Shown: piece by piece, positions 45,915-56,724 of the stretch
Layout of the letters: every line of letters starts with the position of its first letter
Position numbering within the stretch: position 1 is the stretch's first letter
Assembly (NCBI RefSeq): GCF_000182925.2
Contig: NC_026501.1
Location: 7,357,917-7,421,916, forward strand
Direction of reading: 5' to 3'
Length of the DNA: 64,000 nucleotides
From: Neurospora crassa OR74A
Taxonomy: Eukaryota; Ascomycota; Sordariomycetes; Sordariales; Sordariaceae
The notes under the pieces: generated by a model
The model's input: only the letters and a program-made list of their open reading frames with translations
Databases searched by the model: none
What the model was told of the DNA's origin: nothing
Made by a program: the position numbers and the translations under genes

Positions 45915-46313
45915 TCGACTCGAATGTGTTTGTGTCTCCGTTTAGAAGACGTTGCATGGTCTCTATCACAACTGCATTAACGGCGTAAAAAAAAAGAAGG
46001 CAAGGGTAATTTGGTTTCATCTAGGCGTTGGAGGTAATCTGTTTAGCATTCAATGTGTTGGCGATAACATTCACATGACCTGCAAACTGTCTAGGAAAAG
46101 ACATCAGTTTACGTGATCTCATCAACCATCAGTTTGCGTAATCACATCAACCATCAAAGCGACAGTGATGACGATGCAGTGAAGAAGGGTGGGTGTGCAG
46201 CGCAGGAAATCCATTTTGATGGGCTATCTAGATATTATAGCAGCACATTCATATGAATATTATGGTACCGCGACTCCAATCCCTAAAACCCTCGACAATG
46301 TCCACAAGGGAAT
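45915..46313. other. Convergent intergenic region between RPC6 and cyclophilin
   Basis: 399 bp between facing stops. A short direct duplication (acatcagtttacgtgatctcatcaa and a near copy around 46103-46155) is visible. No gene. Confidence 0.4.
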
Positions 46314-47415
46314 TTAGAGAGCGCCGCAGTCGACAATGGTGGGCTTCTTGGAGTAACGAATAGCACCGCTGCTGGAGCCAGTAGCCTCAAGGGCCTTGAC
46401 GACCTTCATGGACTCATCGTCAGCGACCTCGCCGAAGACGACGTGGCGGCCATCGAGCCAGCTGGTGGGGACAGTGGTGACGAAGAACTGGGAGCCGTTG
46501 GTGTTGGGGCCGGCGTTGGCCATGGAGAGAAGACCAGGGCGGACGTGCTTCTTGGCGAAGTTCTCATCGGCGAACTTCTCGCCGTAGATGGACTTGCCAC
46601 CAGTGCCCTGTTCAGAGAGGTTAGGTCTTTATTTTCCCATGTTCGATAGCTTGTTGGGCGGACATGGACTTACGTTACCACGGGTGAAGTCACCACCCTG
46701 GAGCATGAACTCGGGGATAATGCGGTGGAAAGAAGAGCCCTTGTAGCCGAAGCCGTTCTGGCCAGTGCAGAGCTCCTTGAAGTTGCGGGCGGTCTTGGGG
46801 ACAACGTCGTCGTAGAGGGTGAAGTTAATGCGGCCAGACTGAGCTGCATTGGGAGTTAGACATCCGATGGGCATGACATGACAGTTGACGGGCGGGGCCG
46901 GGGGGAGGGCGGTGAGGCTGAGTGGTGCGGGCGTTATGATTCAGGGGCACCGGTATGGAGGGGTAGTTCAGGAGCTTGCGGGCTGCGGCAACACCGGGAC
47001 GACGCCGTGCTCATTGCGAACAACGACAGACGTCCAGGTGAAGTCCCAGCGACCGTCGCAAGTTTCCTGAGCCTGATTGATGAAGACAAAGCAGATGAGG
47101 AGAGTAGACTTACCCTTGATTTCGCTGGTGGGCTTGTTGTTGGGGCCGAGGACGGGACCCTCCCACTCGAGATCGAAGAAACTAAAGCATGCAGGTCAGT
47201 CGGTGTCCCTGAAGCTACGGGTAGGTAGGCGCAGCTCCCATGTTTGCGCGGACCTGGAGAAGCGGCTGGACTTACACCTTGGACATGATGCTGGATGTTT
47301 GCGAAAAAGCTCTGGCGCAGGAGAAAGTTGCAGTGGGCTTGAGAGATGACGAGAAAGTCGAGGAGACGAGAGAACCTGTTGTCTTAAGGACAGAGAAATG
47401 GCGGGGTCCAAACAT
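46314..47415 (-). CDS. csr-1: Cyclophilin (peptidyl-prolyl isomerase), mitochondrial and cytosolic forms
   Basis: Four exons on the minus strand: 47415-47276, 47181-47114, 46843-46674 and 46607-46314, giving 223 residues from ATG 47415 or 180 from the in-frame ATG 47286. The enzyme isomerises X-Pro bonds and is the target of cyclosporin A. The catalytic and drug-binding surface is intact: [15 protein letters not shown], then [17 protein letters not shown], and [11 protein letters not shown]. The first 43 residues ([16 protein letters not shown] and onward) form a mitochondrial presequence ending [10 protein letters not shown], an R-x-F/S cleavage site; [12 protein letters not shown] then starts the cytosolic form. 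In N. crassa both forms are known to come from one gene, the cyclosporin-resistance locus csr-1. The sequence matches that protein as I remember it. The gene is divergent from the epsin gene. Confidence 0.95.
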
Positions 47416-48921
47416 TTTCACTAAAATGGAAAGGAGGGGTCAGCCAATCCGAGAAGTGGGGGGCGGAGAAGGTACGTAGCTGCTCGCCACGTGATTGATT
47501 GTTGCGACTCGAGCTGTCGGCCTGTCGCCACGCCGCCTGTTTCGGTCTCGTTTGCCAGTGCGGCGGGAGACGACGAAACAGCAGGTCAGCTTGACAACGT
47601 GGAGTGGTATGAGCCTCTGCAAGTGTCATCTTTGGCGCATGTGGGCTTCGGATTGGTTCGTTGGCTCAGGAACACCAGTACGAACAAGTAAACAGCTGCC
47701 ATCTGGTGTTGGCGCTTCCCCCCCGAGTCTCCAAGGTCCCGTCGGCCCTGACGCTGACGGCAATGACAATCAAAACTGCCACCACCCGTGTGTGTATAGT
47801 TGGCAGCTAAAGCGCTGGCAAGAGCTATCCAAAGACATCCGGGCCAAAGGACCGTAGACCCATGGCTCCATCATATGGCTTGTTGGGTCTTCATAGCGTT
47901 GCGATTGCCTCTTTCATTTGGAGTCCCCCTCTGTCAATGCAGCCATTGACGACATTGCGGAGCCATGGACGATACCCCAAGCCGAACAAGAGGGATGGAC
48001 GGCATTAACGACCTTGATGGCCATGTCTGGGGTAGGGACCAAAAGGCGGTGGTGGTATTGTCAAACTAACAAACCTCACCCCTCATCTCGAGCGTGGATG
48101 GAAAAAAGGACATTCGAATTGAATCTGATGCCAAGAAATCCCGGGAATGGAAGCTCTCAGAGCTCTGCCACAGATAGAGCTTGGAGCTTTGGGCAAGCTC
48201 CCAGCCGGCAGGGAGAGCTCCTCTAGACAGAAAAGGCTCAAGAAGAACATGGCAACAAAAGTAAAAATGATAACGTACCGGTTGTGGAAGATGAAATCCT
48301 GGATGATTGTAGGATGATAATGAAGCTAAAAGTACAAGGTAAAGTCCGAACAAACGAACGATGGAAATCTGCTACACGGCGATGGATGCACAACAAAGAC
48401 CTGAGACGAGAGGGAGAACGGAGTCGGGTCGGGTGTTTAACAATTTTTACTCCATCCAAAATGCATGGAAGCGAGCTCCGGCGGCCGAGCGTCCCCTCCC
48501 GCCGCCCCGCGTTGTCGGCCGGCCCGGCAATTACAAGCAGAATTCTTGCCTGAAAACTCAGGCTTCAAAGAGCTGAGACGCTCGTGCCAAGCTTTCAAAG
48601 TCTTGGCAGACCTCCTGGGTTCCACTGGCTTCTTGGTGTCAGGGTGTTGGGTCAAGCGCAGGGGTCGGCCTTGGACGGCGTCAGTTGAGGTCAGCGCTCA
48701 GCGGCACCCTGACGCTAGGCCACCTCAATGTCCATCTGATCCCGACAAGACCGTGAAACGTCGCCCTGAAAGCGATCAGCCCGAACAAAAACCACCAAGT
48801 CGCCACAGCATCCCGCCCGTCTGGCAATCATCACCGCGAGGCTCAGATTGGATCTAGAGAAGAATTACCTTAGCCCATCAGAACAATTCCCAGCAACTCC
48901 GGCGATAGACACGTTTACGCA
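47416..48921. other. Divergent promoter region of cyclophilin and epsin genes
   Basis: 1.5 kb between divergent starts. A composition shift to high GC occurs near 48470-48540. No gene or clear regulatory repeat was seen. Confidence 0.4.
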
Positions 48922-50737
48922 ATGGATTTCAATAGCCTCAAGGATACCGTGTCCAACCTGACACTCTACGACATCAAGGCTGGCGTACGAAAGGTTCAAA
49001 ATGGTAGGTGACCACCTAGTCCAGAACCAAGACTCCCTCATGATTTCGTGTTCAGGGTGCTGACAATGGCTCCAACCAGCTGTCATGAACTATACCGAGA
49101 TGGAGTCCAAGGTATGCCCGTATCCACGCGCCACACTGGCACCATTCTCTTGCGCCCTTCGCCATATACTTGATCCCAGACAAGAGACCATGGAACGGGA
49201 GCTGACAGCGAACCCAGGTGCGCGAGGCCACCAACAATGAACCTTGGGGTGCATCGTCGACTTTGATGCAAGAGATCGCCGATGGCACCTTCAACTAGTA
49301 CGTTCTCGAGAACTGCTCGCTTGTATACGAACGCGGCTAACTTGCGTTTCCCTCCTTGTTCTTAGCCAAACACTCAACGAAATCATGCCCATGATTTACC
49401 GCCGTTTCACAGAAAAGTCCGCCGAAGAATGGCGCCAGATCTACAAGGCCCTTCAACTACTAGAGTACCTGATTAAGCACGGTTCCGAACGAGTGGTGGA
49501 CGATGCTCGGTCGCATCTTACCCTCCTCAAGATGCTGCGCCAGTTCCATTTTATCGACCAGAACGGCAAAGACCAGGGTATCAACGTCCGCAACCGCGCC
49601 AAGGAACTCGCCGAGCTCCTCAGCGATGTCGAGCGTATCCGAGCAGAGCGCAAGAAGGCCCGCGCAAACAAGGGCAAGTTCACGGGCATTTCGGGTGGAA
49701 TGAGCTTCTCCAGCGGGAGCAGCGGACGTTATGGCGGTTTCGGCAACACTTCGTATGGCGGTAGCAGCAGTGGTGGCGGTGGTAGCAGCTCTACCTACGG
49801 TGGCTATTCTGGAGGAGTTTATGGCGACGGAGGTGTTTTTGGTGGCCAGCCTTCCAACAACGACTACCGCGGGACCCAGGCACGGGCAGAGCAGTTTGAG
49901 GAATACGATGCAGGTGATTTGGACGCTGAGGCGTCGTCTCGTACCGCGCCAAGGACACCACGATCCACGACAGAAAGAGCCGGGGTCAAGAAAACAACAG
50001 CACCCGCCGAGCCGCCCAAGAAAAAGGAGCCCGAGATCGACTTGTTTTCCTTCGACGAGCCCGCAGCGCCATCCATCCCGACCGCGCCCCTCGCTGCCGC
50101 ACCTTCCAACGGCTCTGGGCTTGCGGCTCTAGCCGGCGGCGCCAAAGACGACGACGACGAGTTCGATGATTTCCAGTCTGCAGCCCCCGCCACGCAGCCT
50201 GCTTCTGCAATTTCTCCCCCAATCGCCCCCCTCTCTACTGGCACACAGTTTGTTGCCCCGCAACCAGTTTCGGCGCCTCAGCAGGCCAACCTTAGCGGCA
50301 TGGTTGCCCTCTCCTCCATCTCTCCTCCTCCCAGCTCCACGGCGACTCCTGCTGCCAACTTCTCGGCTTTCTCCACGCCCCTTTCGCCCGTCTCCCAGGC
50401 TCCCAAGCCAACTGGCTTCCAAGCCGGTCAGCCAAACTACTTTTCCCCGGTACAGCTGCAGACCCAGTCCACCGGGTCCTCGCTTTCAGGAACCAAGGCA
50501 ACCGGTTCAGCTGCCTCCAAGCCAGCCGCTGGCGGTGACGCCTTCGGTGCGCTGTGGTCGCAGGCTAGTGCTGGAATCAAGAAGAGCACGCCTACCACCA
50601 AGGGTCCGGCTATCGGACAACTGGCCAAAGAGAAGAGTAGTGCTGGTATTTGGGGAACTCCTGCGCCCTCCACTCCGACCAGCGGTAGCAGGCCCACCAC
50701 TGGCGGCAACCACGGGTTGGACGATCTGCTCGGTTAA
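48922..50737 (+). CDS. ent3: ENT3-type epsin, clathrin adaptor for trans-Golgi/endosome sorting
   Basis: Four exons: 48922-49003, 49080-49111 (32 nt), 49218-49297 and 49366-50737, giving 521 residues. The ENTH domain fills residues 1 to about 155: NYTEMESKVREATNNEPWG, SSTLMQEIADGTFNY, then EEWRQIYKALQLLEYLIKHG and KDQGINVRNRAKELAELL. The match to yeast Ent3 and human epsinR is close, including the basic lipid-binding start. A glycine/serine/tyrosine-rich linker follows. Acidic-phenylalanine motifs EIDLFSFDEP and DDDEFDDFQSA are expected to bind the ear domains of AP-1 and GGA adaptors. There are no ubiquitin-interacting motifs, which also points to Ent3/5 rather than Ent1/2. The long S/T/P/A-rich tail ends GLDDLLG. 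It should act in clathrin-coated carriers at the trans-Golgi network and endosomes. Confidence 0.9.
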
Positions 50738-51260
50738 TTACCTGACTGGGTGTGAGGAGTTTTCCAAGGAGTATTTAGAACCGCTGTCGTCTACTTACGG
50801 AAGCGGGATCCTTGGAGTAGATCAAGGGTGTGCAGTTACACAAAGAGGAGATGAGCAGTTAAACGATTTATATTCCACGTAATGTTATTGGAGGTAGGGG
50901 TGGGTATCTTGCAGCGCCTCTCGTCTGCAACAAAATTTCACGTCTATTTATGCTGCATTCGGCTTCTTTGTGTTTGTCACGTTTTGTTTCCGCGTGCGAG
51001 TCCCTCAAAGAGTGAACTGATCCGTAACTTAAGTCCCCGTATACACTCATCCTCACCTTCACAATTCCAGAAGACCCAAGCCGGCTGTTGAGTCGCTCAT
51101 GGTCAAGTAACCCGATGTTGCGGTCGATCTGTTGTTTTATCTTGTGGAATTCGCATAGCTTCCATCCCTGATGTTCGTTTGATGGAACTTTTACCACTGA
51201 AGCTCCTTGCCTTCTTTATTGGCTTCACTTCTGGCCCGTTATGAACTGGTGAACCCCCTC

Positions 51261-51292
<32 letters not shown>

Positions 51293-51954
51293 TTTTCCGT
51301 CTGTCTTTATTTTTCTGGCATATCAGCCTCCTCGAATGGTTTGAACAACCGTAAGGCTGGAGCATCATCCCAACATGCAGTCCATCAACATGAGCTAGAA
51401 TACTTCATCCAATAGTGAGTTCATGGATCGCAAAGTATGTGTCCAGTGACTCAAGCCTCCGCACTCGCCCTCGGCTCGGTATGACGGCGCAAGGCCAGCC
51501 TCGAACACCCTCGACCCACCGATCACAACCTCAACAGTCGATCAGTCATTACCACCAAAATGATTAATGACTACGAGCACCAAAGCGCACACTCATGGCC
51601 AATGCGTCGAAACGTCTGTTGCCGTGAGCAACACGGAAAAATCACAGATCAGTGGCTTTGATCTTGGAACCGTGCTCAACATCTATTTAATTCTCTCTAC
51701 CATGCAGACGCTCTACTTATTTTTTTCTGGTCCAATTCTTTCCCTCGAGTTTCCCATTCTGCGACATAAATAATGCAGCCGCCTGGATGCGTGCCATATT
51801 AATTCAAGTCAATTTCTTTACAAACTGACCTACATGATTGATAGCCCGTCAGGAACGGGAACCGCATATCAAGGATTATTGCTCTTTGACTATAATCTCT
51901 CTACACTCACTGACGACATTTCTTTTGGGGACTTTTCAAGCCCGTGAGATCAAC
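50738..51954. other. Intergenic region with a 30-bp poly-C tract
   Basis: 1.2 kb between two plus-strand genes. The notable feature is the uninterrupted C run at 51263-51292. No gene is supported. Confidence 0.45.
51263..51292. repeat. Poly-C homopolymer, 30 bp
   Basis: Thirty consecutive C, much rarer in genomes than A/T runs of equal length. It lies outside coding sequence and about 525 bp downstream of the epsin stop. Confidence 0.8.
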
Positions 51955-52997
51955 ATGGGCTCCTCTTCCCCTGGCACGACGCCTATCCGGAACTTTGAGT
52001 CCCTTACTCCCCAATGCTTCTATAGCTATGTCTTTCTTTTTTCCCGTTTCTTATTGATTATAGCGCTTTCCACCATGGCCGGGATAGCTGGCAGCTTGCT
52101 TGGTAACATGACTAAAGCAGGTGAATCACCAGCCACAAGCCTCGTGGCTCTCATGATCCTGGTATGTTCAACTCCTTTGTTTCTTTCTAACCCTTGAGAC
52201 GCTAACGAAATCTACAGACATCTGCTTCACTCCTCTGGTGCCTCTTCTCCCTGTCCGGCTACTCCCGTCGCCACTTTCCCTACAAAGTCACTATCGTCAC
52301 CGACCTAATTTTCCTCATTGCCTTTGGTGTTTTCTCGGTCCTCCTCGGCCTTCCCATGCACGATGGCGGTACAAAGTGCCCTCGAGTCAAAGCAGAGGGT
52401 GGCTTTGTCCTCCGAGCCGGCCCATTGGGGGTCCTGAATTTCTCTAGCGAACCAAACGATCGTGTGTCATGCACGAAAATCTATCTTTTCTGGGTCCTTA
52501 TGCTGGTTGACTGCGCGTCATTCGTCCTAAGCGCTGCCTCGGTCGGGGTTATCGCGTCTGAGGAGACGCAGTTCAACAAAGCACTATTGTGCGCAAGGGC
52601 AATGAGTGGTCCGGTGGGTGACATCGACTATCATCGCCGTCCGTCCGAGATCTCTGTGGCGGGATTGGAGGAGGTTGTTTCTGGAGCCGAGCAGCAGTTC
52701 CGGCCACGGCCGAATATGCACGTCAGAAAACGGAGTCTAGATTCCGGGAACGTAGCTCATGGCGAAGGCAGGAGCGGCGGTGGTACCTACCACCAAGCGG
52801 ACACAGTATCTGGAAACCCATATCGGGTCGACACGACAAGTAGACTCGGTACGGGCTCAAGCCGGTACGACTGCTCCCCAAGAGTCGACAGCTCGCTTGG
52901 TTCCGGTTCCGACCACGAAGCGACTTCAGGACGCTCACTTGGCAACCCAGTGCTCCAAAGAGGGAGCGACCTGATCAACACCTACAACCGCAGTTAG
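51955..52997 (+). CDS. Four-span membrane protein with long cytosolic tail
   Basis: Two exons: 51955-52161 and 52218-52997 (56-bp intron with gtatgt, gctaac and ctacag; phase 0), giving 328 residues. Four hydrophobic spans are visible: CFYSYVFLFSRFLLIIALSTM, SLVALMILTSASLLWCLFSL, VTIVTDLIFLIAFGVFSVLL and IYLFWVLMLVDCASFVLSAA. The loop between spans 3 and 4 has MHDGGTKCPRVKAEGGF and a second cysteine (VSC), a layout like fungal MARVEL-type proteins, though the family is not proven. A hydrophilic tail begins at EETQFNKALLC and runs to TAG at 52995-52997. The same frame then stays open for 456 more codons to 54368. The real protein may therefore be much longer (see findings). Confidence 0.75.
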
Positions 52998-54368
52998 GGA
53001 CGCGGCGGGGGTGGGGGCGCATGGACATCGTCAAGTCGGGAAGGAGCAGCAGGACCAGGGGAGCAGCAGAGTCCCAACCAGAGCCAGCAACAACACTGCC
53101 GAGCAGAAGGACTTGCAAACAATCGGGAACTTGTCACCGAACCACCACCCAAGCCAGTTTCCATTACCGTTCTCCAAGCGCGCAGTGACGCTCTGGACCA
53201 GTTGGAAGGCCGATCATCGGCATCCATTGATTTGGCTGATGCTCCTTATTACCGAGACCTGTATGCCCACTTCGCTCAACCGAGGAAGCCTTCCGGCCCC
53301 GGCCCCGGCCCCGGCGCCGTACCCGATAATGACAGCCGGGCAACACCTTTCACCAACACCAACCGGTACAATCCACAAGAGCAAACACACAGGAAGTGGA
53401 AAAAACAACGCCCCTCCGGGATCATATTCCTACCGTCCAGCTCCGACATTCCGTCCAGCCCGATCCACCATCCCCATTCCGGTCCCGATCCTGATCCGGT
53501 GTCGACGGTCAAACCCAACATCTACACCTCCAACCACAACTCAAAAACCACCCAAATCCACCCAACCCAAGCACGAACCCGATCACAGACGCAAACACGC
53601 AGACAACACGACTCCTACACCTCCTCCGTCGACTCCAGCCCCTCCAACTACGACGACACCCGGTTCAACCACCGTGACCTTCCCTCGCCCGTTGGTCTAG
53701 ACCCTCCACCTCGCTCTTCTCTAGGCGCCATCGAGTTGAAGTACAGCCTACCGCCGAGACCAAGGACGACTTTGCGACTGGTGGACCAAGAAACCTTGAA
53801 TAAGTTGGAGGGCATAAATGAGGAGAAGGAGGAGGTTGGGAGTGCCATTGTGCACATGGACGGGTGGCATGGGCATGGGGATGCGGTTATTGAGTTGAAT
53901 GAGATTCCTATTTTACCTGTACCTGCTGTATCGCCGGGTAGGAGGGCACCGGGGACACAGCTAGATGGGCGGACAGAGAGAAAACAACAAGTGTGGGAAT
54001 GGGAGTGGGGGCAACGATCGAAACAACAAGAAGTAGAACAGACACAGAGCGCGGGAAGAAGGGCTGCTGGAGAGGCTAGAGGGGCAAGGAGTACACGATG
54101 GCCTGCTGCTGTCTGGGGTGTTGGTTTAGGTTCAGTACATGGACGACGCGATGATGATAATGATGATGAGCAGTGCGATACAAGTAGTAAGCATCGTGGC
54201 GGCGTTTTCAAAGCTAGGTCAACCAGGTTGTTCTCGACTATTGGAGCGTGGTTGAATGGTATTGATGGTAATGATATTAGGAATGATGGAACTTGCCAGC
54301 GGGATGGCTATGAACTTGAACTGCGGTCGGAGCATGGGAGAGGAGGTCACCCGTGGGATATGGTTTAG
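52998..54368 (+). other. In-phase open frame continuing the membrane protein beyond its stop
   Basis: 456 codons without a stop, in exactly the phase of the preceding exon. There is no ATG until deep inside (near 53858), so it cannot easily be a separate gene. The translation continues the style of the tail: Q/S-rich (PNQSQQQ), then RSDALDQLEG and DLADAPYYRDLYAHF, a PGPGPG stretch, SSVDSSPSNYDDTR, RTTLRLVDQETLNKLEGINE, and a C-terminal FSTIGAWLNGIDGND. It could be joined by an intron that removes the TAG (several gt donors lie at 52847-52870 and ag acceptors at 53034-53090), be reached by read-through, or be sequence recently cut off by a nonsense change. No known domain was recognised. Confidence 0.5.
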
Positions 54369-55892
54369 AAATAGGGCACTGATGATCTGGAGGTAGACAA
54401 ACAGAGAGAGTGAAAAGCTCAGCGCATGCATGCTCTTTGTTCACTAATACATGGCCTTCATCGTACGGATTTTTTTTCCCATCACCATATCTCCACTGCC
54501 TTGACCTGTGAATTCCTCCCCTCTTCACCCTCCCCCTCTTCCAGGTTCCTACGTGCCCAAATCAGCTTTCAACAACGTCGTGAGTCCAACTTATCGCCCA
54601 TTTCGCCACCGACTCGTTCCAACCTCCGATGCACTTCGACCTTTTTTAATTGATCTATACTACTGATGGTAGTAGTATTATCCTTTGCCAATGTACTGTA
54701 TTGCGATCCTTTTCCTGTGAACCCTAATACAGTAATATGTCACCCAGCTCCTGATTATCCCTCCCGCTCTTTCCATCATTTCCATTTGACAACGGGCTCG
54801 AAGAATTTCACCTAAGTCACGGCTATGACTTGCTAAATGTATTTTCTACCCTCTCGTGATTGGAAAAAAAAAAAAAGTCAATCAGAGCAGCATGGCTGGT
54901 ACACAACGAAGACAAGTTGAGACAGGTAAGGAGTATCACCTTTTGCCTTGACCTCGTGACAAGGATGGGTTACTTGTTCTGCATTAAACTAGTGTATTCA
55001 GCTAAAGTCTCAACGCTACGTAGGCAGAGGTAGAGTCACGGATTAGATACGAGCTCTCGGTCGGTATTAAAATGTCAGTCAGTCAGTGCACCGAGAGCTA
55101 TACGATAACTGCCCAGGGCACCACCCTCCGTGCGCTCTTTTAGAAACTCGAGGAAAATCAGTTGGTGACGGCCCGCTGATGGCAGGGACTGGACCTCTTG
55201 ATTGTTGAGAAGCCCTTCCGTAGTAAGGCAAGTAAAACTTCTGTCAATGTTCTTTTTGCTCCATCGCGTACATCTTTTTCTCTGTTTGTAATGAAGTGGT
55301 TATGCCCCAGCGTTGATTTCTACGAGAGAATTGTCCGGACAGTACCTAAACACTCTTACGCGGTCAATTCCAGGCTGAAAAGAGTGGAAGCAAAACGAGT
55401 GATGGTGTCTTCGTTGTCTTTCGGCACCTTTCTCGGCGTCGTTTCGGCGTTGTGTACATTTGCTCTTTTTGTGAAAAAGGCTGTGATACTTATAGTATGT
55501 CGCTGGGTTTCGCTGATTAGCATTGATTTCTGATGATATTTTGTTGTTGGCTACCATAGTAGCGGCTTGCTGCTCAAAGGTAATCAGGACTATGATTGAT
55601 CGGTACGTACCTATACTTCATGTAATCTGTTGCTCAATGCTGCATCCGTTAAAAAACACCAATCCGCTGTCATATCCCAATGCCTAATCCAACATCCAGC
55701 CATCTCGTTCGATTCGTTCTGTATTCTTCCGCAATGGTGAATTGGGGTGAAGGCATGCTGATAGCCATAGACGGCCCCATGGGACAACACGGTCCGCCTT
55801 TTAGCCCATCACAGCCTCTCTTTAACCAAGACCGGAATTGAAGATCGGGTGGAGGAATAACAAACCTTCCATCTGGCCGACTTCCATTACAT
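54369..55892. other. Intergenic region
   Basis: 1.5 kb of mostly AT-balanced DNA with a short A run near 54867. An open frame at 55198-55533 begins with TTG and shows no domain. No gene is called. Confidence 0.4.
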
Positions 55893-56360
55893 TCAACCGA
55901 TAAACCCTCGTCTCAAGAACCTGGTGTGGACACCTCTGAAAAGAGAAGGCAGATTTGGGCAGCCACGCAGTTCTTCTTGAATTCCCGGGTCTCCAAACTT
56001 CCACCGTGCCAAATAGAAAAGAATGCTCCCAAACACGGCAACGGTGACGGATACTAGAAGGTAGAACCCAAGGCCGACGTCAAGGTTGGCGTCAGTGTCC
56101 ACGTAAGTGAGTTCGAATGTGTCCAAATCCATATTGAGGAATGCTTGGAGGACGTAGTCGACAGCTTGGTGATAGGCGGTGTCCTCACGACAAGCGAAAT
56201 CCAGTACGCTGGTTATTGCGAAGATAATAAAAGAGAAAGTAACCGATGCGGCGCGCATCGTTAGCCTGACTGTGCGAATGAAGGACTTTATCGGGAAGAA
56301 CTGATGGGGCCAGTTAGTGTGAGCATATTCTGAGGAGTCGTAGGTGAGGCTCCATACCAT
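55893..56360 (-). CDS. Small two-span membrane protein, unrecognised
   Basis: Intronless frame of 155 residues from ATG 56360. Two hydrophobic segments stand out: AASVTFSFIIFAITSVLDFAC (about 37-57) and GFYLLVSVTVAVFGSILFYLARW (about 97-119). They are separated by an acidic loop (NMDLDTFELTYVDTDANLD). The short C-terminal part (KFGDPGIQEELRGCPNLP) is hydrophilic. It could be complete or the larger exon of a four-span protein whose other spans I did not find. It lies 365 bp from the stop of the SWIM/RING gene, which is on the same strand. No family assignment. Confidence 0.5.
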   Translation of the reverse strand: MVWSLTYDSSEYAHTNWPHQFFPIKSFIRTVRLTMRAASVTFSFIIFAITSVLDFACREDTAYHQAVDYVLQAFLNMDLDTFELTYVDTDANLDVGLGFYLLVSVTVAVFGSILFYLARWKFGDPGIQEELRGCPNLPSLFRGVHTRFLRRGFIG

Positions 56361-56724
56361 GGTGCGGCCTTGAGAACCGGGCTCTCCTACATCATGCTGT
56401 AGTGAAGTGTTGGGTGAAATTGAGGAATGCTGATAATTTCATATGCTGCGTTATGTTGTGTGTTGAATACGTGACTGTCGTATACTGATACAGCGCGGGG
56501 ATAATTTGCATTCAAGGCGGTCATAGAAAAGAAGAAAAAAAAAAAAGAAAAAAAAAAGAAATCTCATCAAACGCAGAACGGACTTCGCGTTGCTCTCCCG
56601 GGCCTCGCGAGTGTCCTGTAGCCGGACTGGTACAAAAATCAAGCAGGCGGGGTGTTTGGGCGGCATATCGGCCAGCCAGACAGCCAACACTCTCTTCCTG
56701 CCTAAAACCCAAGCTGGCACTTCC
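56361..56724. other. Intergenic region between two minus-strand genes
   Basis: 364 bp with an A-rich tract at about 56525-56561. No gene. Confidence 0.4.

Noticed and set aside
53011-53700. Alternative-phase plus-strand frame of 229 codons
   Set aside because: It is a shadow of the longer 52998-54368 frame, with P/T-rich low-complexity translation and no domain.
55198-55533. 111-codon plus-strand frame with one hydrophobic stretch
   Set aside because: Starts with TTG, has no splice partner and no conserved motif. An isolated hydrophobic run is not enough.
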